NCBI GenBank assembly: GCA_039707655.1
Contig: CM077671.1
Coordinates: forward strand, 302,498,509 to 302,562,508
Length of the DNA stretch: 64,000 bases
Reading direction: 5' to 3'
Origin: Elymus sibiricus
Taxonomy: Eukaryota; Streptophyta; Magnoliopsida; Poales; Poaceae
Below, piece after piece: positions 30,241 to 42,975 of this stretch (its first letter is position 1; every line of letters starts with the position of its first letter). Both the position numbers and the translations under genes were made by a program. Below the pieces are notes generated by a model that worked only from the letters and a program-made list of their open reading frames with translations, searched no databases and was not told the origin of the DNA.

Positions 30241-32513
30241 ATGGGGAAGGACGGGAAGGGGAAGGAGGCCAAGGGGAAGGGCAAGCAGGCGGCCGGCTCC
30301 TCCGACGACGCCGGAGGCGCCAAGGGAGGCAAGGGCAAGGGCAAGGGCGGCAAGGGAGGCGACGACCTCGGCACCTGCACCTTCGTCAAAGGTATCACAG
30401 TCCTAACTGTGGATCCCGCGAGATTAAGATGAGAGTCTTAGGGTTGTGAAGGGTGGGGGTGGAGGGGCGTGCGGAGAATCGCCTATGATGCTTCGTTTTA
30501 GAAATTAGCAGGGCTGTGAGATCGAGATTAGATGCTTGAGTGAAGGCTTGCTGGATTTGGATGCTGTTTTGAAATTGTGTCCTCTCTTGTGATAACTGTG
30601 GCGTTGTTGTCCTGTGTTTGCAGCTAGGCACGTACTGTGCGAGAAGCAGGGGAAGATCAATGAGGCGTACAAGAAGCTGCAGGAAGGCTGGTTGGACAAC
30701 GGGGACAAGGTCCCTCCTGCTGAGTTCGCCAAGGTAAGCGGCAGATCGACATGATGAATCCGTCTCAGCTTTGAAACTAATGTAGTATGCTTAAAGGAAG
30801 ATGTTTGAGATTAGTCAGGTATTGAGTCAACCTCAGATTATCGTTGGAATTCACTGTCTGTAATTTGCATTCCGAACACATTTTTCACCTGTTTTTGTTG
30901 ACGAGATGTCATTTAGGGCTCTATGATTTACCTGTATTTTACCTCCTGGACCATGGGTGTTCCTCTGCTGCAGTTAGATAACACAGTCCATAAAATGTGT
31001 TACATGTTTTGTTTCATGTATGGTTTTAAGTCCACAAAATGTTTTATGGTACATGTTTTGTGTCATGTATGGTTCTAACTCTTTCAGTCATGGTACCTGA
31101 AAGTTGGATGCATTGTCACCTGCGTTGAATTCATATGACCTGTGCGCTAATTTAGTAATTTCGTTGTCTATTGAGAAGCACGAATAGTGTTTACGTGAAG
31201 CGAGTAAAAAATCGCTTACTTTTAATCTTGTTGCATGTTGATATTGTAGGCTGATTTTGGGCTATTTGATTATAGTTGACGCCTTGATGGGGCAAAAGGT
31301 ACCGGTAGCAAAAATGGCCAGGCATTGCTCTAGAACTGGCAAATATGATTAGTACTGCCTAGCGGTGATGCCAATTCCAGAGTAGTAATAAAACTGATCA
31401 TCGAGTAATTAACCAAAGCACTATGCCAGAGGATCTTGAGAACTTCTATTAAGTCAGGATCGAGCTATTCTAATTAAGAAATGAGTATAACCAACATTTT
31501 TTTCTCAGATAATACTGTGCTTTGTAATATTGTCTTGATTGTGCAGAAGTTGGAATAAAAGCCCACTGGTACATAGTCTGTAAGCAAATTGGTTGTTTGA
31601 AAATTGAAAACTGGCAGGCTAAGATATCTAGTAATATACACCCTCTGTTCCTAAATATAAGACGTTTTTACAATTTAAATTGAACTGCAAAAACGTCTTA
31701 TATTTAGAAACAGAGATAGTAATCACTTTCATTGCCTGTAAATGCTACAATTGGTAAATGTTAATGGATTAAGTCTGCTGAGAGTCAGGTGCAGTCATAG
31801 TTGTGAATGCACCTTCTGCGAGGTTTGTGAATTACTAAGGTTATGCCTGTGACTGCTATCTGGTCTAGCTATGTACAGGACATCGAACGGAAAACTATCT
31901 ACCTGGAGAATTTACCTTTATTTTCAAATTAATATTCCACTGTATACAGTACAATTCTTAAACTTGTTGCCTGCGGGCTGTATGCTGTATTCCGTACGCT
32001 ATTAAACACCACAAATAATATTTCATTTGACTTACGTAGCTGTTGTTCTGATACTTCAGGTAGCCCAAGAATTCTCTGAATGCCCATCAGGAAAGAAAGG
32101 TGGGGATCTTGGATGGTTCCCACGTGGTAAAATGGCTGGTCCTTTCCAGGAGGTTGCGTTTAACACACCCGTGGGAGCTACTAGTGCGCCATTCAAGTCT
32201 ACGTATGTGAACTATCACCGTTTCTCTTCCATACTTGGCTTATAGATCATGCAAGTAGTGTCTATGACTCACTCCTGATCTGTGGGGCAATGCTCTTTTG
32301 GGCTAATACTTCGGATGCTGTATTACTGATTTATGGATAAAGAGAAATGCTCAGATCCTAGCCTGGATTATTACCTGAAGATGTTTGCTCCTTTAAATTC
32401 TTACTAATTACTAATCATATACCTCAGCTTTTTCCACATACTTACGCAATGTCTCTTCGCTCCTATGTAGGCATGGGTACCACTTCATCCTCTGCGAAGG
32501 CAGGAAGAACTGA
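30241..32513 (+). CDS. PIN4: parvulin-type peptidyl-prolyl cis-trans isomerase (PIN4/Par14 class)
   Basis: Exons 30241-30391, 30624-30733, 32060-32202 and 32471-32513 join to a 148-residue protein. All junctions are GT-AG (phases 1, 0, 2). The first 40 residues are Lys/Gly/Ala-rich (GKGKGKGGKGG), the basic nucleic-acid-binding tail typical of Par14. The rotamase domain follows from about residue 46: TFVKARHVLCEK, EFAKVAQEFSECPS, GGDLGWFPRGKM, FQEVAFNTPVG and C-terminal HGYHFILCEGRK. The paired ARHVLCE/YHFILCE histidines and the Cys/Asp/Phe positions of the active site are present. There is no WW domain, which separates it from Pin1. The family (EC 5.2.1.8) isomerises X-Pro bonds. Human Par14 is nuclear and linked to pre-rRNA processing, so a nuclear/nucleolar role is inferred. 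The frame is intact, with a telo-box in the leader. It is the best-supported host gene in the window. The symbol is by homology. Confidence 0.95.
31639..31719. mobile_element. Stowaway MITE in intron 2 of the prolyl isomerase gene
   Basis: An 81-bp hairpin with ends CACCCTCTGTTCCTAAATAT and ATATTTAGAAACAGAGATAG and inner arms AAGACGTTTTT/AAAAACGTCTT. TA flanks both sides. It lies well inside the 1.3-kb intron, away from the splice sites. Confidence 0.85.
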
Positions 32514-33141
32514 TATGAAAGTATGCTTCAGGTTTGGAACGCAAGCACCTTGGGATAATATGGGATGCAAATGCCCCCCATTACTTGTCTGTTGACTCAA
32601 TAAGCGTTGTGCCTGGACATGTGTACTCAAGCTACTATTATGCTGTCCCAAACTAGTGTGACTCGGAAAATGTGCTTGCTACAAGTAACCCGATATGATA
32701 TACAGTATACGTTTGGGATAAGCTGAGATTTAGCTTGTGTTCCTCTTTTACGGTAAAAAAAATAGAGGAATGCTTTCTGTTGGGTGGCCATTAGTTCGGT
32801 GGATGCTCATCTCTATTTAGCATTGTTGAATGGGTCCCTTTGCGCTTTGCGGGAGGGTGACGAAAGTATCTTTATAAAACGATGCTACACACTGAAAACC
32901 TGTGGAAGCTAGGAGTTTGAGGGGTTTTCTTATCTTATACAGTAAATTGAAAGGTTCTGATTCTCGCAACGCCACTTGGTATAGAAGAATCATGTTTGCT
33001 CTACATTACAATGTCACACTAAGTTGCATTCAGGTAGCGAAAACAAGTTCTGTATGAAAATGAATAAACGGATCACATTGGTTTTATCCTGCCCAACTGG
33101 TGTGATGGCCGGCTCACGTGATATTTCTGTTCCTTTCCTTA
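32514..33141. other. 3' flank of the prolyl isomerase gene
   Basis: 3' untranslated region and intergenic sequence, with no further gene seen. It ends at TTA, the target site of the next element. Confidence 0.45.
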
Positions 33142-34583
33142 GGGTGTGTTTGGTTTGGGAACGAAGTGGAATGGAATGTCATGGTTCCATTCCATCGGAT
33201 TGGGTTGGTTCTGTTACTGTGTTTGGTTGAGCACAATAGGTGGAATGGAACCGTTATGTTTCGGTACTTGAAGAGATGAAGTGGAATGGATTTGGTTCTT
33301 CACCTCTTGTAAGATCATTCTTGCATCCATTTAAACAATTATAACTTTTTGTATGTTTAACAACAAACTATACAACCCCGCAAAAAAAACAATTTTTCAA
33401 TAATATTATAATTGTATTTGTAGTATAGAGAATCTATAATTTCACTCACAAACATAAATAGTTATCAATAAAAATTATTTATCATCAACATATAACCCAC
33501 TTTTTACATAAAATTTGTAGTCACAACAATTTTTCTGAAAATAGACAACAAAAATTGTCACTAATCTGAAAGGACACAGATCTACCGTCAAACAAGCTGC
33601 TATTATCTGCTTCATGCCTAGTCGCTGCTACCCAGGAGATCCGCTATTGCTGCACTCCCTGCCTCCCGCTGATACATGCCACTGCTGCTACCCCTTCTCG
33701 CCGCACCGCTGCTAGCCCAGGAGTTTTCTGCTCGCCGCCGCCGCTGTGACCTGAGCCGGCCGCCGTCACATGCCTCTCCGACTGCTGCCTGAGCACTGGA
33801 CCGTCTTACCGGCCGTGATTCGCGCGTCCTCCGGTCGCCGTCGCTCGCCTCTCCGGCTACTGGCTCGGCACTGGACGACGCCGCCCGTCTTCCCGGCAGT
33901 AAGCCGCCCACCCGTTGCCCCACAGCTAGCACAGCTTCAAGACGGCCACCCCGCAGCCGATTGAGGAGGGAGGAGACGAGGGAGAGGAGCAGCCGGCAGC
34001 GTGGGTGGAAGGAGAGGAGCAGCCGAGGAACGAGGGGGAGGCTCGGTTCCATGTGATTCCACCGATTCGGCGGCACTGTTCAAGAATTCGTCCGATTAAT
34101 CAGTTAACTTGCCGCTTAATCACTACTCGTAGGGTGACCGAATCGAATAGCATATATTCATCACGTTAACTTGTCAGGCCAATTAATTGGCCGGTTAGAC
34201 CGATTAATCAATTGTCATACCGACTAAGCAGTTGTCAGACCGATTAATTGCTACTGGCTTGTTAACAGGTGGGCAAACAAATCCCAAAATTATGGCCAAT
34301 AACCCCTCCCACCCCCTATTACTAATAAATAGATACGGTTTGGCCCTCCACCCACTCCCTCGTGCTCCTTTCATCCCCTCCTAATCTGGCTGGTGGCTAG
34401 CCAGGTCTTCATCGGTGCCAGCCACCACACTACACCTCCAAGATCCAGCTGCTCCGCCACTCTGGTCGCCTGCCTGCACCCCATCCCTCCATTGGGTACA
34501 CCCCATCCTCTCCCATGAGATGCTCCCCATTGCCCGACCCGTTGTATGCTCCCTAGTTTCTTCCTCCATGGCGTCACCGGCAG

Positions 34584-35137
34584 TGTCGGGGATATAACTC
34601 CACGGTGTAACCCGCCCTATTGGGCCGGGTTAACATATTGACGGCTCAACGATTAAGTTTAAGATGGGTCGTGTCGTGAAGACAAGACAAGCAAGGCGGT
34701 GGCTGACTAAGTCGCCAGGCGGCCCAACACCTGAAGACGGCGGCTCAAGGCCCACATGGCGGAAGGCACCGGTCGTTTTCCTTGCTTAAGGAGCAAGGCG
34801 AGTTAGAGACATTAGAGGTTACGAGTCATGTTATGACCCGGACTCTATTTGTAAACCCTAGGGTCTTGACCTGTATATAAAGGCAAGCCCCTAGGACCGA
34901 AAGACTCAAGTTACAACCTCTCGATAGCTAGGTTAGCGATTCCGCACCCTTGTAATCGAGATCTATCCATCAAATACACACAAAGCAGGGCGTAGGCTAT
35001 TACCTCCATAGGAGGGGCCGAACCTGGGTAAACCCGACTCTCTCTCTTGTTGCCCCTTCGAGTCGCCACAAAGCGGCGATGGCCTCACACCTAAGTCCTG
35101 TAACGAGGACATCTGCCAGGTTGACAAAACCATGATA
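34584..35137 (+). repeat. 5' LTR of the gypsy element
   Basis: Begins TGTCGGGGATATAA. TATATAAAG at 34874-34882 is the probable core promoter. It ends in TGATA, where the other LTR has CGACA, so the terminal CA has mutated. Confidence 0.85.
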
Positions 35138-35156
35138 GTTGGCGCCCACCGTGGGG
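35138..35156 (+). other. primer-binding region of the gypsy element
   Basis: GTTGGCGCCCACCGTGGGG starts right at the LTR end, the common TGGCGCC-type site of plant gypsy elements. Confidence 0.65.
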
Positions 35157-37582
35157 CCCTCGCCCGGTGGAGTTGAGTTTTCGAAGGGAATCCTACCAGG
35201 ATTTGGGAAGTTTGCGGTAGACCAGATGGTCAAGAATCGTCGTGACAAGATCTACGTCGGTGAACTGGCTTGGAGCGTCAAAGCTGACCCAATCGGACAT
35301 GGACTTCGAGATCCCGCGGGAGAGATTGGTTTAGAGACCTCCGAGTCGGACATCTACATCAACATCGACGAGCCAGCTCGGAGCGCCCGATCCAGTCAAC
35401 GCCAGGGGGACCTTCGTCACGTATTTGTCGGCTTCACGCAAGGAGTTAGCCTTTCGGATGAACCGGTTTCTAGCGGCGACGTCCTCGTCAACTCGGACGG
35501 CGCATCATCCACAGGAGATACCGAGTCAATCTTCCCTCTTTATGATGACGGGCTTGGGGGCTCATTGGAGACCGAAGCCCCTGAGGAATACAATGAGTCG
35601 CCTCGACAAGTTGCCGTCTACATGGCGGGGGCTACGATGGTTCTAGATCCAGCCGCAGCTGGAAGTTCAGGCGGGTCAACTAAAACGCCGGTTCAAGCCA
35701 TGACTGGTCTCATGGCCGAGATGGCAAAACTCGTGGATACCCCAGTCACTGCAGAAAATCAGGAAGAGCGCAATGTGGAGCTGACCAAATTGCGTAGTCA
35801 AATAGTTGAGGTACAGAAGGAGATTGATGCTGAAAACGCACAGATGGCGGAGATGCAGGCTCGCATACATCAAGAGACAGAACGCCTTAAAGCCGAGGCT
35901 TGGCGGTTAGGAGTTCAGAGGGAGGCATCGGAGGCAGTTTATGAGAGGAGACGCCACCGCGGGCTCCCTCCGAACCTTGAGCCTCAACAGCTTTTTAATA
36001 CCCCACAACAGACACCAGGAACTGTTCAGCAAGCCGGAAATCGGCAAGAGGAACCGGCTCAACCTCCGCCGACTCGCTCCCCGCCCCGGCGATTCCAGAC
36101 TCCACGAGGCCACTTTTCTAATCCTATTGACAACATGCTAGCAGCAACCCGGAATTTGGAAGCTTTGGCCATTAATGGAAACTCCCCCATTGAGGTTGAA
36201 TCTAGGAACGCTATTGAGATGCTGAAAACAGCTGTGGTACAGCAGGCACAGTACTCATACAGCCGGGATCGGATGCATTCCACTCCCTATGCTAGCAAGG
36301 GCCGCCATGCGGAGTCCCCGGCTGTGTCCAGCAGTGGGCGGAGGCAACAACCTCAGGTCTCCCCAACCCATCCCATGCCGTCAGACGCCCAGGCAGTTGT
36401 TGATGCAGCGAGAGGTGCACGTCAAGTAGAAGCAGAAGCGGCGGCACGGGCGATTCAACAGCTTCACCCTCAACTGGCGAGTTTGAGGGCTGGATCCAAT
36501 AGTAGGACGATTGTTATACCATGCTTATTCCCAGCACTCCGCACTGAGCGCATGCCCAAAGACTTCAAGGGGCCTCGTAAGGTGCCAAATTACACGGCAG
36601 ATCTTGAGCCTGCATCCGGGATCGAAAGTTATGAGTTGGCAATGGATATGCTGGATGTCATCGACGCTGTATGTGCTAAATACTTAACCATGATGTTGGA
36701 AGGACCGGCTCGGACGTGGTTGAAGAACTTGCCGCCTAATTCCATCCACACATGGACCGAGTTGAAAGAGCGATTCATCAAGAATTTCCAAGGAAGCTAC
36801 AAGAAACCTATGACAATAGTAGACTTACAGCATTGCGTTCAACGAGTAGACGAGTCGGCATACCATTGGACTCGCCGGGTCGCGGAAATCATCCACTCAT
36901 CGGACAGCATCACGGCGGCTCAAGCAGTCCTAATATTGGAAAAGGACTGTCACTTCCAGCCTTTGGTGCAGAAGCTTAGACGGCTCAAGCGAAAGGTACA
37001 AGACATGGGCGACTTGATGGACGTCCTCACCAGATATGCTGAGTCAGATAGCACGAAGGATCCTGGCTCAGATGAGGACAAGACCACCAAAGGCAAAAAG
37101 GCTGAAGGCGGAAAAGGCCAGCATGGTCATAGTGGTAACCAGGGGCCCAAAATAATAAACGGAAATAGCCTGATGGCGGGTCAGACTTTGTGGCCAACAC
37201 TAACACAGGTTTCAAGAATCAGCGCCGCAACGGTCGACCCGGAGGGGCTTATAATGGGAATAAACCTCACAATTATGAGGAGGCGCTTAAAGCACCTTGC
37301 CCTAAGCACAACACTCAAGATAAGCTGACCAACCACTCTTGGGAAAATTGTTATATCATGCAAGAGTTCCGTAGCCAGGCTTTCCAGAATAACGCAGGAG
37401 GCAATGGTGGAGGACACTCGGGCCAACACAGACCTGGCGGGTCACAAGCTGGCCCGGGGGCTGGTTTTCAACATCAGGGAAATCATAGCAATGGGCAGCA
37501 TCCTGGCGAGGGCAATCAACATAATAACCCAGGAGGATTCCAGAGTAATCCCAAGCAGTTGAATAACGGTCAGTACCACTAG
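35139..37582 (+). pseudogene. gypsy gag, C-terminal part frameshifted
   Basis: The frame is open from the primer-binding region; the first ATG is near 35226. It runs to a stop at 37328. Residues about 200-260 form a charged coiled coil (EVQKEIDAENAQMAEMQARI). About 465-620 is the retrotransposon gag domain (PKDFKGPRKVPNY, LEGPARTWLKNLPP, WTELKERFIKNFQGSY). A KGKKAEGGKGQ basic tail follows. The continuing gag C-terminus is in another frame (37190-37582). It has a Cys/His cluster (CPKHNTQ...NHSWENC) and Gly/Gln/Asn-rich sequence, so one frame change lies near 37160-37190. Gag would form the particle shell. No pol follows in any frame, so particles and enzymes would have to come from a related element. 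Confidence 0.75.
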
Positions 37583-39093
37583 CACCTGAATCCCTGAATA
37601 AAATTCACTCTGGAGGGCCTCAAAGAAGAAATTTTATGTCTCCGAGAGAGAAACAAGCCGGTCCTGGAACACCGGTGGCCTCTTTATACCTAGCTCTGCC
37701 GGCTCTTTTTTGTAATTTTTCCCCCTTTGCAGAATTCTGTATATACTTATTTATGTTTCGAGTATGAACAAAGCCGACATATTTTTTGTCGTTTCAACCT
37801 ACAAATTGAGTTTGAGTCTTTATCTTCCGAAACAAAGGGCACCTGGGGGCTTCCAACTCATCGAGTTTAGCTTTCTCACCCTTGTGACGTGGCATAATAA
37901 CGCCACAATACCAAGGGCATTTGGGGGCTTCCAGCCCATCGGGCTTAGCTTTCTCACCCTCTTGACCCGGCAAAAACGCCGTATATGGTTATACCTGCCT
38001 GTATGCTTGATGCGACTCCGATCAGATGACCCCGTGTACTCTTGACAAGTCATTCCTTTTTTGGACCCTGAACTTATCAAGGTTAAAACATCGACTTGAG
38101 TCATGTGAGAGCCGGCATACAGAAAGCTAGGATAAACCATGGGTTATTATACCCGCTTCATTGAAGCAAGACTCGAGCCTCGAAAGCCGGTCTTCCCTGT
38201 CGAGCCTTGAAAGCCGACGGATTATCTTGACATTATGAGTATGTGTCACCTTTCTCATCATCATCACACCGTGCTTATGCAGAAAACTGATTTTCAAATC
38301 AGAATATACCACACGGTATTTTGTGCTTTCTTATAAAGCCTTTTTTGCTGACCAACATCTCGGTTAAACTAACTGGGATCGTGCAAAGTTATTTTCAAAA
38401 GGGGCTGCTGTGTGTTTTTAAACCTCGAAAGCCAGTCCCTAAAAGCGGTACTATGTGTTGAAATTTCATCACATAAAATGTTGTGGGCACGCCTTACTTT
38501 CGTTACCAGTTATACATGAAATAACCGGGTTATTAGCTGCATGACCAGCATAAAATTATGTTATTGCTTAAGAGGCTAACAAAGGACCTCAAGCTTTGGA
38601 CATCAATTTCTACCAGGACTCACTGAGCCGGCTTATCAATATTGCTTTATTTGGCTTTGTTCGCTACAACAAGTTTTCAGGTTCAAAAGTTGTTACCGGC
38701 TTACGCTTGAGAAGCCGGGTTGAACGATTGAGCTTGCACAAGCAACCAATTGACATAACATATAAATCTTCAAGCATTGTTGAAAGAGATTGTTAAATCT
38801 AGAAGATCAGGGCTTCCTGCCGGCTCATTTTTCCCAGCTCTAACTTACCAAAGGCGCTCAAAGGGCTATATGAATAACAGGGCGATAAAGCAACAGAAAA
38901 AGGATCAAGCCCAGGAAAATAAGTGTTTTGCATCAATAAAAGCACAAAAACGTGCACGATGGCACAACGACAGATTCGGCTATCCCTATTACAAGCTCAA
39001 GGAAGCCACAAATTGTTTTTCACCCACTCTTGGGGGCTCAAATTGACAAGATGATGATAGAATCGCCGACTTCATCATTCGGGTCAGTGGCGG
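37583..39093. other. non-coding interior of the gypsy element
   Basis: Between gag and the antisense gene. It holds two direct repeats of about 80 bp at 37838-37985 sharing GGGGGCTTCCA-CTCATCG and TTAGCTTTCTCACCCT. No open pol-like frame in either direction. Confidence 0.6.
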
Positions 39094-40195
39094 TTAATCC
39101 TGCGCGTGAGACGCCTCCGGGTTATCCATCGATTGGTCTTCCGGCTCCTGTATCTGAAGGTTATCTGCATCCCAGTTGTAGTGAGATAAAGCCTGGAACA
39201 CAGCCTCATCATCAAGAATAGAAGACGGGTCAACTTCAGGGGCAAAGACATGCTTGCGCCATTGAGGAGCCATACTTTTTGATATCAAATCAGGGGGTGG
39301 AATCCTAGTATGGTTGGCACCATAAGCTGCTTGGTAGTTCCTTAGTTTCATCTCAGAAACCAGCTGAGTCGACAACATTTGAGCATCCTTGACACAGGCC
39401 GCGTAATCGTCCTGGGAAAATTCTGACCCGTCATTTTTAAATTCGGGGAAGCCCTTTGCTAGCTCAGCTGGATCAAGCTCCTCTCCATAAGCTAAAGCCC
39501 GGCTCAATGCATATATCGCGCCAGATCGGGCGGCTGATATTTTTAGCTCTGGAATGTGCTGAGGGATAATGGAAAGACTTTCCAATACATTCTTGATAAA
39601 CTTGAAGGGCTGCTTATCCCCCATTGTCACCTTGATTGCAAGATGACTCCCAGCGTAGAGTTGCTCAGTCAAAGAATAAACGGCCTTGAGCATGAGCAGA
39701 CTGTTATCATAAAAACTGCTAGTCCAGGGGCCTGCAAAATAAAATCAATGCATGAGTCGCCGGGCGCATTATATCTATATCTCAAGAAGACAAGAGGCTA
39801 TATACACTTACCAAAAATAGCTTGGGTCATCTGGGCAATATGCCGATTTAACCCGAACAACTCCTCGGTAATGGGTTTGAGCCGGCCCTCAGCATCCTCT
39901 GCACACTTCAGCAAGGTAGCCTTTTCATCTTCAAATGATTTCTTCTCCTTAAAAAAGCCTGCCTTGGCGTTCTCCAGCTCGATCAATGAGAGGCGAAGTT
40001 TTTCTTCAACTTCTGCCTGGGAGGTTTTCCCTTTTTCCAGATCTTTTTTCAAACTGGCCACACTGGATTCAGCTGTCTTCAAAGCTTCCTGCATAAAAAA
40101 TAAGTCTATGTCAAGTCCCAAACAAATTGCAAGCAATATATTCGGCACTTGGGGGCTAATGTATCTCAACTCTTTTTGACATTTGAAAATGTGAA

Positions 40196-40500
40196 CAAGA
40201 CCTGACTCATCTCAAGGAGATGAGCCGGCCCTTGGGGGCTACAGGTCTAAGTTCTTCAAAATAATTGAAGAGACCCGACTCATCTCAAGGAGATGAGCCG
40301 AACCCGACTCATCTCAAGGAGATGAGCCGGCCCTTGGGGACTACAGGTCGAAGTTCTTCAAAATTATTAAAGAGACCCGACTCATCTCAAGGAGATGAGT
40401 CGGCCCTTGGGGGCTACAGGTCGAAGTTCTTCAAAATTATTAAAAAGACCCGACTCATCTCAAGGAGATGATCCGGCCCTTGGGGGCTACAGGTTGAGTT
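40196..40500. repeat. hairpin tandem repeats in intron 6 of the antisense gene
   Basis: Four to five units of about 70-76 bp. Each contains the perfect palindrome CTCATCTCAAGGAGATGAG-like stem plus GGCCCTTGGGGGCTACAGGT and AAGTTCTTCAAAAT. A partial extra unit holds only the stem. Confidence 0.85.
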
Positions 40501-41098
40501 AGTCAACATTCTCAAGACCCAGCTTATCTTAGAAAGACAAAGTTGGGCCTTGGGGGCTGCAAAGGGATATATAATGCGAGCATATAAAAGAGAACATACC
40601 TCATATTTATTTTTCATCATGCTAACAAGGCCGGTTTCCATCTCACGGCTTGTAGCCAGGCGATCCAAACAGGCAGCATGAAGGTCTTCAACGCTAAAGT
40701 TCTCACAATTTGGAAGCTCCAATTTGGACTTTCCCTTTTCTTGCAGTACCGCTTCATCCTTAGTAGTAACCTTTGTCAACACGCTTGAAATCTCAGGAGC
40801 AGTATAACCCGTCCTAGTAATAACAACCTCAGGGGCATCTTTGTTTGTTGCTGAAGGATTGGGCGGGTCAAGGTTAACCGCTGATGTAGCTTCAACGGTT
40901 ATGGCTTCAGTACTTGTTGGTTCAGATAGAGGTAAATCGGTGGGGATCTCCTGAGGGTCTTCAGGTTGATCAACACGAACTTCAGGAGCCGCCAAATCAG
41001 GAATCTCCGGCTCAGAGGCCTCAGGGTTAGCAGAAGACCCATCAGTCTTCCTTTTCTTGGCTTTGTCCCTGTCAAAGTTAAAGAATATAATATGAAGA

Positions 41099-42962
41099 TG
41101 TTGGAAATATGCCCTAGAGGCAATAATAAATTGGTTATTATTATATTTCCTTGTTCATGATAATCGTTTATTATCCATGCTATAATTGTATTGATTGGAA
41201 ACTCAAATACATGTGTGGGTACATAGACAACACTGTGTCCCTAGTAAGCCTCTAGTTGACTAGCTCGTTGATCAAAGATGGTTAAGGTTTCCTAGCCATT
41301 GACATGAGATGTCATTTGATAATGGGATCACATCATTAGGAGAGTGATGTGATGGACAAGACCCAAACTACGAACGTAGCATATGATCGTGTCAGTTTAT
41401 TGCTATTGTTTTCTGCATGTCAAGTATCTTTTCCTTTGACCATGAGATCATGCAACTCCCTGACATCGGAGGAATACCTTGTGTGTATCAAACGTCGCAA
41501 CGTAACTGGGTGACTATAAAGGTGCTCTACAGGTATCTCCGAGGGTGTCTGTTGGGTTGGCATGGATCAAGACTGGGATTTGTTACTCCGTGTGACGGAG
41601 AGGTATCTCAGGGCCCACTTGGTAATACAACATCACAATGAGCCTTGCAAGCAATGTGACTAAAGTGTTAGCCACGAGATCTTGTATTACGGAACGAGTA
41701 AAGAGACTTGCCGGTAACGAGATTGAACTAGGTATAGAGATACCGACGATCGAATCTCGGGCAAGTAACATACCGAAGAACAAAGGGAACAGTATACGGG
41801 ATTAACTGAATCCTTGACATAGAGGTTCGACCGATAAAGATCTTCGTAGAATATGTAGGAGCCAATATGGGCATCCAGGTCCCGCTATTGGTTATTGATC
41901 GTAGAGGTGTCTCGGTCATGTCTACATAGTTCTCGAACCCGCAGGGTCTACACACTTAACGTTTGGTGACGATTAGTATAGTTGAGTTATTTTGTTGGTG
42001 ACCGAAGGTTGTTCGGAGTCCCGGATAAGATCCCGGACATGACGAGGATCTCCGGAATAGTCCGGAGGTAAAGGTTGATATATGTGATAATAGTGTTTTG
42101 ATCTCCGGAAGGGTTCCGGAATTCACCGGAAGGGGTTCCGGATGTTCACCGAAGTGTTCGGGTGCAGCAACACTTTATATGAGCCAAAGGGGTAAAGCCC
42201 ACGAGGTATTGGAAAATGCAAAAGGAAGTTTTGCTGCTGCCTTAAGCGGTACTACCGCTGGTAAGGCAGTACTACCGCGTAAGCGGTACTACCGCTTGTG
42301 TGAAGCGGTACTACCGCATAAGCGGTACTACCGCTTGTATGAAGCGGTACTACCGCTCGTGAGCGGTACTACCGCTTGTGCGCGGTACTGCAGGGATCCG
42401 AGTTGGACTCTTTCCCTACGGGCCAAACCGACCTTGTGCGGGCAAAACCAACCTGGAGGAGGCTTTTACTCCAAGTTTAGACCCCAAGGCTCAACATATA
42501 AATAGAGGGGCAGGGCTAGCACACGGGACACATTAAGATTTCCCCAAGCCGTGTGCGGCAACCCTAACCCTCTAGTTCCTCCGTCATAATCTCCGTAGTG
42601 CTTGGCGAAGCCCTGCAGAGATTGTTCCTCACCACCATCACCACGCCGTCGTGCTGCCGGAACTCATCTACTACTTCACCATCGCTCGCTGGATCGAGGA
42701 GGTGAAGGCGTCATCAAGCCGTACGTGTGTTGAACGCGGAGGTGCCGTCCGTTCGGCACTAGTTCGTGATCGGATCGAGGGACGACTTGCGATTTGGATC
42801 GCGGAGACGTTCGACTACATCAACCGCGTTTCTTAAACGCTTCCGCTTAGCGATCTACAAGGGTATGTAGATTCACTCTCCCTCTCGTAGATGCTCATCA
42901 CCATGGATAGATCTTGTGTGTGCGTAGGAAATTTTTTGTTTCCCATGCAACGGTCCCCAACA
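41099..42962 (+). repeat. 5' LTR of the Angela-type copia (1,864 bp)
   Basis: TGTTGGAAATATGCCC start and CCCCAACA end. TATAAATAG at 42497-42505 is the likely TATA box. It contains an extra 22 bp near 42118 relative to the 3' LTR. Confidence 0.95.
42243..42392. repeat. palindromic AGCGGTACTACCGCT array in the 5' LTR
   Basis: About eight copies of the 15-bp palindrome or close variants, spaced by short linkers, about 100 bp upstream of the TATA box. The same array is at 49400-49550 in the 3' LTR. Confidence 0.9.
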
Positions 42963-42963
42963 G

Positions 42964-42975
42964 TGGTATCAGAGC
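42964..42975 (+). other. primer-binding site of the Angela-type copia
   Basis: TGGTATCAGAGC, the standard copia match to the 3' end of initiator tRNA-Met. Confidence 0.9.

Noticed and set aside
33618..34076. 152-codon minus-strand frame next to the gypsy nest
   Set aside because: Arg/Ser/Gly-rich compositional frame inside the outer DNA transposon, with no motif.
42243..42392. CRISPR-like array
   Set aside because: Repeats are perfect palindromes with tiny irregular spacers, duplicated in both LTRs of a retrotransposon in a plant genome. Not a CRISPR array.
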